Of a DNA stretch of 17,649 bases, positions 1 to 5,240 are shown piece after piece. Source of the DNA: CAZPEV01 sp964585635 (GTDB lineage: Bacteria > Zixibacteria > MSB-5A5 > GN15 > JAAZOE01); assembly GCA_964585635.1 (NCBI GenBank), contig CAZPEV010000054.1, forward strand, positions 1 to 17,649, read 5' to 3'. A program made the position numbers and the translations under genes. The notes beneath the pieces were generated by a model. It saw only the letters and a program-made list of their open reading frames with translations, was not told the origin of the DNA and did not search any database. Numbering within the stretch: the stretch's first letter is position 1; the number at the start of each line of letters is the position of its first letter.

Positions 1-1
1 T

Positions 2-97
2 CTGACGGTCGAATCCCGTCACGCAGACGGGCCGGTGCTGGTGGTCCTGCTGCCCATGTATAAGGAGAAGCTCAATGGCCAGAATTCTGGTGGTTGA
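2..97 (+). CDS. Histidine kinase, C-terminal tail (partial)
   Basis: The frame is open from the left edge and ends at TGA 95-97. It encodes about 31 residues beginning LTVESRHADGPVLVVLLP. This pattern of a strand with 'TVES', a glycine turn and a hydrophobic strand ending in 'LLP' is typical of the last strands of the GHKL ATPase domain of two-component histidine kinases. The end overlaps the following receiver gene by 23 nt, which fits a translationally coupled kinase-regulator pair. Only the extreme C-terminus is visible, so the sensor type is unknown. The call rests on one short motif and on context. Confidence 0.55.
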   Translation: MTVESRHADGPVLVVLLPMYKEKLNGQNSGG

Positions 98-449
98 CGA
101 TGAAATCCATATCCGGATGCTTTATGCCCGTGAGTTGGAGGATGAGGGGTATGACGTAGCCGTAGCCGCCACGCCGGAAGAGGCCCTGCGGGCGTTGCGG
201 GTATCGCGGCCGGATCTGGTGGTTTTGGACATTGAGCTGGAGGACAGCAATGGTCTGGATCTGCTCAACCGCATCCGCCAGGAGTTTCGCGACCTTTTTG
301 TGGTCATCAACTCGGCCTACTCGACATATAAGGCCGACTTCCAGACCTGGCTGGCGGACGCCTACATCATGAAATCATCCGATCTGAAACCGCTCAAAGA
401 GAAAGTCAGGCAACTGCTGGCGGAGGGGGCGTGTGACCGAACCATGTAA
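75..449 (+). CDS. Single-domain response regulator (receiver domain)
   Basis: The 124-residue protein is a CheY-like receiver with no output domain. Visible active-site residues are the acidic pair D8-D9 (ILVVDDE), the phospho-acceptor D52 (VVLDIEL), the switch Ser S80 (VINSAYS) and the conserved Lys K100 (YIMKSSD). It probably takes phosphate from the kinase whose tail overlaps its start and passes the signal by protein contact or phosphorelay. AAGGAG at 62-67 precedes the ATG by 7 nt. The segment after D52 reads IELEDSNG instead of the common xMPxxxG, a mild departure. The family is certain; the partner and pathway are not visible. Confidence 0.9.
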   Translation: MARILVVDDEIHIRMLYARELEDEGYDVAVAATPEEALRALRVSRPDLVVLDIELEDSNGLDLLNRIRQEFRDLFVVINSAYSTYKADFQTWLADAYIMKSSDLKPLKEKVRQLLAEGACDRTM

Positions 450-825
450 TCAGGATTTGCGCACCCGGCAGGAGCAGGCCGCCCAAGAAGCCGAGCACCT
501 GGCGGCGGAGGTGAAACTCCTGGCAATAAACCTGGCGGTCATTTTGGCCCAACTGCGCAACCGGGAACTGACGCTGGAGGTTCTGCAGGCGGAATTTGCC
601 GAGCTGATCGAAAAAGCACACCATGTATCGCAGCAGGTCAGCGATGTGGCTCAGGCGTTTCATCATCGCAAGCGAATTCTTTGGAGCCTGCCCTCCTCCT
701 CGGAAGTGATCCGGGCGCGCGGAGCGTATGATGCCGTCGAGGTCGCCCTAAACCAGGTGAGCGATTTAAGCGCACAACTTACGGCCAGGATCAAGGCACT
801 GCAGAAGGGCCGGCCGGCGCCGTAG
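433..825 (+). CDS. Small helical protein resembling a chemoreceptor signalling tip
   Basis: This is a predicted 130-residue, almost wholly helical protein with no signal peptide or membrane segment. It starts at GTG 433, behind GGAGGGGG at 422-429, and overlaps the receiver gene by 17 nt. Residues about 26-70 (EVKLLAINLAVILAQLRNRE..., then LQAEFAELIEKAHHVSQQV) resemble the hairpin tip of methyl-accepting chemotaxis proteins. There the family reads LLALNAAIEAARAGE, then VAEEVRKLAERS. The rest is charged coiled-coil-like helix. A role as a soluble scaffold or signalling partner for the neighbouring receivers is inference. No enzymatic motif is seen, and it could be an unrelated coiled coil. Confidence 0.7.
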   Translation: MTEPCNQDLRTRQEQAAQEAEHLAAEVKLLAINLAVILAQLRNRELTLEVLQAEFAELIEKAHHVSQQVSDVAQAFHHRKRILWSLPSSSEVIRARGAYDAVEVALNQVSDLSAQLTARIKALQKGRPAP

Positions 826-856
826 AGACAATCCATGGCAGAAAGGTGAAAGCAGT

Positions 857-1279
857 ATGGGGTCGAGGGAAATACTGGGAGAACGGGGTCAAAAGACGGT
901 CGAGGTCCTGATCGTCGACGATGAGGAAAACGTCCGCAATGTCTTTCGCGATTATTGCCTGTCATCAGCCGCCTTCAAGGTTACGACGGCTCCCGGCGGC
1001 CGGGAGGCGATTGACCTGATTCGGCAGCATGATTTCGACGTCGTGACGATCGATTTGGTCATGCCCGAGGTATCCGGGATAGATACGATCGAAGCCATTC
1101 GTCGGGAGTGGCCGCATCTGCCGGTGGTGGTCGTCACCGGCAACGCCACGGAATGGCTGATCGAGGAAGTCGGACGCTTCGGCGGCTGCCGCGTGGTGCG
1201 CAAGCCGGTCGGGATACAGGAGTTTCTCGACGAACTGCTGGATATCGTCGCGGAACGACGGCGGCCGGATAACGGCTGA
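857..1279 (+). CDS. Single-domain response regulator (receiver domain)
   Basis: The 140-residue protein has an N-terminal extension of about 15 residues and then one receiver domain. Active-site residues are D21-D22 (VLIVDDEEN), phospho-acceptor D66 (VVTIDLVMPEVSG), T94 (VVVTGNA) and K116 (VVRKPVG). No DNA-binding or enzymatic output domain follows. AAAGGTGA at 842-849 supports the ATG at 857. It is the second of three receivers on one strand, 31 nt after the helical protein gene, so co-transcription is likely. It may act in a multi-step phosphorelay or as a competing phosphate sink; which one cannot be read from the sequence. Confidence 0.9.
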   Translation: MGSREILGERGQKTVEVLIVDDEENVRNVFRDYCLSSAAFKVTTAPGGREAIDLIRQHDFDVVTIDLVMPEVSGIDTIEAIRREWPHLPVVVVTGNATEWLIEEVGRFGGCRVVRKPVGIQEFLDELLDIVAERRRPDNG

Positions 1280-1341
1280 ATTTTCGGCGGCATTTTCCGA
1301 TGTAGAGAAGGCAGAAAGCCACCTATGGAGCAAGGCTGACC

Positions 1342-1749
1342 ATGAGTGAAATATTCGCCATCCTGATAGTCGATCATGACGGGGATTCCCGGCAATCGCT
1401 GATGAAGAACCTGGCCAAGGAAGGATACCTGGTCGAGACCGCCGCCGATGGGGAGGAGGCTTTGGGCAAGCTCGGGCGGACGCCGTTCGATCTGGTCATC
1501 ACCGATATTGCCATGCCCCGCCTCAACGGCTTTGAACTGCTCAAGGTCATCAAGCAGCGGTTTCCCCGGACCGTGGTGATCGTCATGACCACCCATGGGG
1601 ACGTCTTCACCATCAAGGACGCCTTGTTGCTGGGGGCGGATGAGTACATCACCAAGCCGTTCAAAAGCTACGAGATAGATCTTATCATCGAACGTGCCTG
1701 CTGGCGTATGCAGGCGGCTCGCAAAGACGCACCGCATCCCGGCGCATAA
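1342..1749 (+). CDS. Single-domain response regulator with D-H-D acidic pocket
   Basis: This 135-residue stand-alone receiver has phospho-acceptor D55 (VITDIAMPRLNG), switch Thr T83/T84 (VMTTHGD) and Lys K105 (YITKPFK). The Mg-binding acidic cluster reads D11-H12-D13 (LIVDHDG), so the second member of the usual Asp-Asp pair is His. This may alter metal affinity or phosphorylation kinetics, although such variants occur in the family. The remainder is canonical and no output domain is present. The start is preceded by AAGG at 1332-1335. It is the last gene before the tRNA and probably ends the signalling operon. Confidence 0.9.
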   Translation: MSEIFAILIVDHDGDSRQSLMKNLAKEGYLVETAADGEEALGKLGRTPFDLVITDIAMPRLNGFELLKVIKQRFPRTVVIVMTTHGDVFTIKDALLLGADEYITKPFKSYEIDLIIERACWRMQAARKDAPHPGA

Positions 1750-1774
1750 TTCAACCGATCTGTTCCCAGTCTTT

Positions 1775-1806
1775 CCGTCCCGGCAGGCATCGTTGCGGCC
1801 GGACGG
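1775..1806 (+). terminator. Candidate hairpin after the signalling operon
   Basis: CCGTCC at 1775-1780 pairs with GGACGG at 1801-1806. The stem continues through GGC 1782-1784 with GCC 1798-1800 after one bulged C, giving about 9 bp and a 13-nt loop. It lies 26 nt past the last receiver gene. No clear T-tract follows, so it may be a Rho-assisted or attenuating structure and not a classical intrinsic terminator. Confidence 0.4.
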
Positions 1807-1845
1807 GTCAAAGAGACAAGAGTTGTCCTTTGGGCAAAAAAAAGC

Positions 1846-1873
1846 TTGAAAGTCGGAAGGGGGTGCGTATATT
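1846..1873 (+). promoter_or_regulatory. Sigma70-type promoter for tRNA-Ser
   Basis: TTGAAA at 1846-1851 and TATATT at 1868-1873 are separated by 16 nt. This puts initiation near 1880, about 7 nt before the mature tRNA 5' end. Both hexamers are close to the consensus, and the tRNA is the only gene close enough to be the target. Confidence 0.7.
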
Positions 1874-1886
1874 GCGCCTCTGAGTC

Positions 1887-1976
1887 GGAGAGGTGGCCGA
1901 GAGGCCGAAGGCAGCTGCCTGCTAAGCAGTTGACCCTTAACGGGGTCCCTGGGTTCGAATCCCAGCCTCTCCGCCA
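1887..1976 (+). tRNA. tRNA-Ser (anticodon GCU)
   Basis: The acceptor stem GGAGAGG (1887-1893) pairs with CCTCTCC (1966-1972), followed by discriminator G and an encoded CCA at 1974-1976. The D-arm region reads TGGCCGAGAGGCCGAAGGC. The anticodon loop CTGCTAA carries GCT at 1921-1923, reading AGC and AGU codons. The long variable arm of class II tRNAs is present (TTGACCCTTAACGGGGTC), and the T-loop is GGTTCGAATCC. The 90-nt length is normal for tRNA-Ser. Confidence 0.97.
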
Positions 1977-1993
1977 GTAGCGGGGCTACTTTT
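1976..1993 (+). terminator. Short hairpin plus T-tract at the tRNA 3' end
   Basis: AGTAGC (1976-1981) pairs with GCTACT (1985-1990) around a GGG loop and is followed by TTTTC. The stem is short but sits directly after the tRNA CCA, as expected for a tRNA terminator or a 3' processing element. The same GTAGC-GGG-GCTAC hairpin recurs at 2067-2079 at the start of the next 90-bp repeat unit. Confidence 0.45.
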
Positions 1994-2244
1994 CTGCTGT
2001 CGCGTGGATGACCTGACTTCCGGCTTCGAAGTTGCGAGTTCGATATGTGTCCCAAGTCCCCCGCCGGTAGCGGGGCTACTTTTCTGCTGTCGCGTGGATA
2101 ACCCAACTCACAGCCTCAAGAATATGAGTTCGATATGCACCCCGAATCGCTCGCCATGAATCCATCGTGTTTCCTGCTGTCGCATGGACGGCCTGACTAC
2201 GATCCTCGAAAATACGAACTCGATATGTGTCCCAAGTTCCCCGC
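1977..2244 (+). repeat. Three imperfect 90-bp tandem repeats abutting the tRNA
   Basis: Units begin at 1977, 2067 and about 2157. The period is exactly 90: CGATATG occurs at 2041, 2131 and 2221, and CTGCTGTCGC(G/A)TGG recurs in each unit. Units 1 and 2 share GTAGCGGGGCTACTTTTCTG, which unit 3 has lost; units 1 and 3 share CGATATGTGTCCCAAGT. Unit 1 starts at the base after the tRNA CCA. Unit 1 ends in CCCGCCG just before unit 2, matching the tRNA end CTCCGCCA before unit 1, so the repeat junctions mimic the tRNA 3' end. No convincing reading frame crosses them. Confidence 0.85.
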
Positions 2245-2309
2245 TTATTCCTGACCCGCCGGGGCGTAGCAAATACCGGCTTCAACCATAGAACAGACCC
2301 AAGAAATAA

Positions 2310-2350
2310 CCCAATTGCGGGCCGCCGATCGTCTTCTCCAAGCAATTGGG
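2310..2350. repeat. Perfect 9-bp inverted repeat with 23-nt loop
   Basis: CCCAATTGC at 2310-2318 is the exact reverse complement of GCAATTGGG at 2342-2350. It lies between the tandem repeats and the dispersed repeat. It could form a hairpin or be a protein-binding dyad, and no T-tract follows. The function is unknown. Confidence 0.5.
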
Positions 2351-2373
2351 ATGTAATCGTATACGGCCATTCG

Positions 2374-2584
2374 GGTGGGGCGGAAATTGGGTTCGTTTCA
2401 TCATTTTCGGGGGGCCCCACTATTTGGCTTAGAGCGGCCCGAAGAGGCGGGATTGCCGGCCCTGAGGAAAGACGGCGGCGGGAAGGGAGGGGGTTCTCAC
2501 AGATGTATATAGGTATAAGCTCCACCGAGTATCCTTATATAAGGGGAGCACGGTACGAACAACATCGATTTGATGGTGAAATCG
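2374..2584 (+). repeat. Dispersed intergenic repeat, copy A
   Basis: About 211 bp aligns over its whole length with 17057-17265 on the same strand. The best blocks are GGCGGAAATT...TCATTTTCGG at the left, CTATTTGGCT, the polypurine GGCGGCGGGA(A/G)GGGAGGGGG, TATATAGG/TCTATAGG, and GGGGAGCA(C/G)GGTACGAAC...CATCGATTTGATG at the right. Both copies end in the hairpin CGATTT-7nt-AAATCG (2566-2584 here). By eye the ends are nearly 90% identical and the middle is clearly lower. It lacks terminal inverted repeats and a transposase, so it is not an obvious insertion sequence. Confidence 0.8.
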
Positions 2585-3036
2585 TCCTGGATGTGATCGG
2601 CAGCCGGCAGTTGCGGGAAGGACAAGTTACGCGGCTATTTGTGCAGCGCCAGATCGTGTTGGAAGGGACATTTGTCCGGCAGTTCTTGGCGGAGCCGTAT
2701 AAGTCTTTGCGGTATAAAGGGGATACCGGTTTCGCTGATGCGGGCGTCAAGAATGGGACCTTCACGTTCTCTGCTTGTCGGAGCGGGGGAACGTCCTGCA
2801 AAAGCGAGGCGCCATCAGGCCGCCGGCGCCTTGCTTTGATCCGCATCGTCGTTGTAACTGATGGCATTGCAATTATTTGTGACTTTCAAGGGGGTGATGC
2901 CAAGTACTATTTTGACCATGGACAATCACCCGCCATTAGGTGTCACCGCTCCCACAATTCGGCGCAATCCCCAAATCTGACTGGAATTACTCTTCATTCA
3001 ATACAAAAAAGGCCGCTATTATCTTGGATATTCACG
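2585..3036. other. Intergenic region with no convincing gene
   Basis: A frame is open through this stretch and the repeats before it, but the translation has no recognisable domain. It begins inside the tandem repeats and runs into the promoter of the next gene. I see no RNA gene, terminator or further repeat copy here. The A+T content rises towards 3000-3060, just upstream of the metabolic operon. Confidence 0.5.
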
Positions 3037-3042
3037 TATAAT
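3037..3042 (+). promoter_or_regulatory. -10 box of the Re-citrate synthase operon promoter
   Basis: A consensus TATAAT at 3037-3042 lies in A+T-rich DNA, 50 nt before the TPR gene start, predicting initiation near 3049. No good -35 hexamer is found at 15-19 nt spacing (CGCTAT at 17), so the promoter may need an activator. GAGGTGA at 3080-3086 is the ribosome site for the first gene. Confidence 0.5.
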
Positions 3043-3092
3043 GTGCAAATTAAATTGACTGAACTGACAACTGAATCACGAGGTGAGCGCTT

Positions 3093-3764
3093 ATGATCGA
3101 CTCAACATTGGGTCTTTTGGTGGGTTCAGGTGCAATGGACCCGTCCAGGATTGACGAATTGACAGGCAAGTTGGAGAAACAGCTCAAAGAAGATCCCAAT
3201 GTCACTCAGACATGGCTTATGCTCGGCAATGGTTACTACCTGCAGGGCAAGATTGCGATGGCTATAGCGGTATTCGAAAAGGCCATCCGCGTGAACCCGC
3301 AATTTCCCTATTTTCATTATTATCTTGGGATATGTTTCTATCGCGCCGTCCGTCTTGATGAGGCCATCGTAGCCCTAAAGAAGGTTGTGGAGTTGGCCCC
3401 CTCCATGGTTATGGCCAATTACTGGCTGGGCATCGCCTATTTCCATAAAGGTGCGTACAAGGAAAGTCGCCAGGCTTTCGAGTCACTTTTGCAGGGCAAT
3501 TCTGAGTCTACCATTGCGCATTATCACGCGGCCTTAGCCTGTATTGCCAGCCAGGATCTGAGCGCGGCCCATGCCCATCTGGAAACGCTGGTGAAACTGG
3601 GAAACAAGGACCCGCAGGTTTTCATTCATCTGGGCGAAGTTAATTTCCGCATGAATAGAATCGACGATGCCATCGCGGTCTACCGCCAAGGCTTGAAATT
3701 AAATCCCGACAATATTCCACTGCAAGAAGCCCTTTCTTACCTGACCGACATCCAGTGGCCATAA
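3093..3764 (+). CDS. TPR-repeat protein
   Basis: The 223-residue soluble protein is built almost wholly of about five tetratricopeptide repeats, near residues 38-71, 72-105, 106-139, 140-173 and 174-207. Hallmarks are W41-LMLGNGYYLQG, A56-IAVFEKAIRVNP, YYLGICFYR...A-IVALKKVVELAP, YWLGIAYFHKG, and A193-VYRQGLKLNPDN. TPRs are protein-interaction solenoids. No signal peptide or membrane segment is seen, so it is probably cytoplasmic. It is the first gene of the operon and lies 65 nt before the citrate-synthase-type gene. A role in assembling or regulating the downstream enzymes is inference from position only. The start is supported by GAGGTGA at 3080-3086. Confidence 0.88.
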   Translation: MIDSTLGLLVGSGAMDPSRIDELTGKLEKQLKEDPNVTQTWLMLGNGYYLQGKIAMAIAVFEKAIRVNPQFPYFHYYLGICFYRAVRLDEAIVALKKVVELAPSMVMANYWLGIAYFHKGAYKESRQAFESLLQGNSESTIAHYHAALACIASQDLSAAHAHLETLVKLGNKDPQVFIHLGEVNFRMNRIDDAIAVYRQGLKLNPDNIPLQEALSYLTDIQWP

Positions 3765-3829
3765 TTGACCGGGATTTCTGGCGTGGCTAGGCATTTAAAC
3801 CGTATTTTCAGGGAGGTCACGAGGCCGAA

Positions 3830-5212
3830 ATGAATACTCCGTGGCAAATTTATGATCGCTCCCCTCGCCATCCGCTGGTAGATGTAGAGGAGCCCAATCT
3901 CATGCGTGAGATGTTTCCGTATTCCGAAATTCCCAAGACCGTCTTTGACGGCATTGCCGTGGATGCTCGTCCGGCGTCTGACATTTGGATTACGGACACC
4001 ACTTTTAGAGACGGGCAACAGGCCCGAGCTCCATTTACCGTGGAGCAAATATCAAAATTATTCGACCTGTTGCACCGCCTGTCCGGTCCCAATGGGGTCA
4101 TCCGCCAAAGCGAATTTTTCATTTATTCCGCCCAGGATCGCGAGGCTTTGGAGGAGGTGCGCCACAAAGGATATCGGTTCCCCGAAGTAACGGCCTGGAT
4201 TCGGGCCAATGCCAACGACTTCGAATTGGTCAAGAAAGTCGGGATCAAAGAGACCGGCATGCTGACCTCAATTTCCGATTACCATATTTTCCTCAAATTC
4301 AGGAAGACGCGCCGCGAGGTGCTGGATTCATTCATGCAGGTCGTCACGGCAGCGGCGGAAGCCGGTCTGGAGGCCATTCGTTGCCATTATGAAGATGTCA
4401 CGCGGGCCGATTTCTGGGGTTGCGTGATGCCCTTTACCGAAGAGCTGATGAACTTCTCGTCCAAATCGGGTCTGCGAATCAAGATCCGGCTTTGTGATAC
4501 CATGGGATACGGCCTGCCCTACGCCAATGTTGCGCTGCCTCGTTCCATCCCCAAAATGGTGTACTATCTGCAAAGGGAACTGGGCATCCCCTCGCATAAT
4601 CTCGAATGGCATGGTCATAACGATTTTCATAAGGTGCATGCCAATTCGGTGATGGCGTGGCTCTCCGGTGTCTCGGCGGCCAACGGCGCCATCCTTGGAT
4701 TTGGTGAGCGCACCGGCAATTCGCCGGTCGAGGCCCTGGCGATCGAATATGCGTCTTTGACCGGCACGGCGAACGGCATGGATCTCACGGCCATCACCGA
4801 TATCGCCGACTACGTTCGTGAAATCGGGGTTACCTTGCCGGCCAATTATCCTTTTGTCGGCGAGCGTTTCAACGTGACGATGGCCGGCATCCATGCCGAC
4901 GGGGTGATCAAGAATGAAGAAATTTACAATATATTCGACACCGGGAAGATTTTGAAGCGGCCTCTGGACGTCAATATTACCGACCGTTCCGGAATCGCCG
5001 GAGTGGGATTCTGGGTGAATCGGGAATTGCAGAAGCGCAAATTGCCCGCGCTGGATAAGCGGGACCCGCGCATCGCCAAAATCTTTGAGTGGGTCGAGGC
5101 GCAATACGCCAAGGGTCGGGTGACGGCTATTTCGCAGGAGGAGATGATGGGACAATTCAAGAGCGTTTTTCCGGATCCTCAACTGAGTCGGGCGGGGTCC
5201 GGGCAGTCCTGA
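3830..5212 (+). CDS. Re-citrate synthase / isopropylmalate synthase family enzyme
   Basis: The 460-residue protein is a DRE-TIM (HMG-CoA lyase-like) metallolyase that condenses acetyl-CoA with a 2-oxo acid. Visible active-site features are DTTFRDGQQ (R60 and D61, catalytic Arg and metal Asp), the metal-binding HGHND (H261, H263), the GERTGN loop (292-297) and GIHADG (353-358). The longer N-terminus, RQSEFF (92-97) and the absence of a LeuA-type C-terminal regulatory domain fit my memory of the Re-citrate synthases of Clostridium kluyveri and Syntrophus. Aconitase and isocitrate dehydrogenase genes in the same operon make citrate the likely product. Homocitrate or isopropylmalate synthase remain alternatives. 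GAGG at 3821-3824 is 5 nt from the ATG. Confidence 0.85.
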   Translation: MNTPWQIYDRSPRHPLVDVEEPNLMREMFPYSEIPKTVFDGIAVDARPASDIWITDTTFRDGQQARAPFTVEQISKLFDLLHRLSGPNGVIRQSEFFIYSAQDREALEEVRHKGYRFPEVTAWIRANANDFELVKKVGIKETGMLTSISDYHIFLKFRKTRREVLDSFMQVVTAAAEAGLEAIRCHYEDVTRADFWGCVMPFTEELMNFSSKSGLRIKIRLCDTMGYGLPYANVALPRSIPKMVYYLQRELGIPSHNLEWHGHNDFHKVHANSVMAWLSGVSAANGAILGFGERTGNSPVEALAIEYASLTGTANGMDLTAITDIADYVREIGVTLPANYPFVGERFNVTMAGIHADGVIKNEEIYNIFDTGKILKRPLDVNITDRSGIAGVGFWVNRELQKRKLPALDKRDPRIAKIFEWVEAQYAKGRVTAISQEEMMGQFKSVFPDPQLSRAGSGQS

Positions 5213-5240
5213 GGTCCAAGGCGGTTTACGGGCGAATAAC

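Noticed and set aside
1954..2047. Integrase attachment site at the tRNA-Ser
   Set aside because: The downstream units share only the last few bases and a TTCGA patch with the tRNA. No long exact copy of the tRNA 3' end and no integrase gene are present.
952..2106. Long minus-strand open frame antisense to two receivers and the tRNA
   Set aside because: It runs through the tRNA-Ser and the 90-bp repeats in antisense and gives the well-known tRNA-derived junk peptide pattern (LGFEPRDPV). The + strand receivers are unambiguous.
1977..2244. CRISPR array
   Set aside because: The units are contiguous 90-bp imperfect repeats with no spacer/repeat alternation and no cas genes.
2076..2525. Minus-strand open frame with NDETNPIS-like peptide
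   Set aside because: This peptide is the antisense reading of the intergenic repeat. Such peptides are familiar false genes in repeat-rich bacterial genomes.
2227..3096. 289-codon open frame on the + strand
   Set aside because: It starts in the tandem repeats, crosses the dispersed repeat and the operon promoter, and has no recognisable domain. The similarity to the peptide from 17058-17288 follows from the shared DNA repeat.
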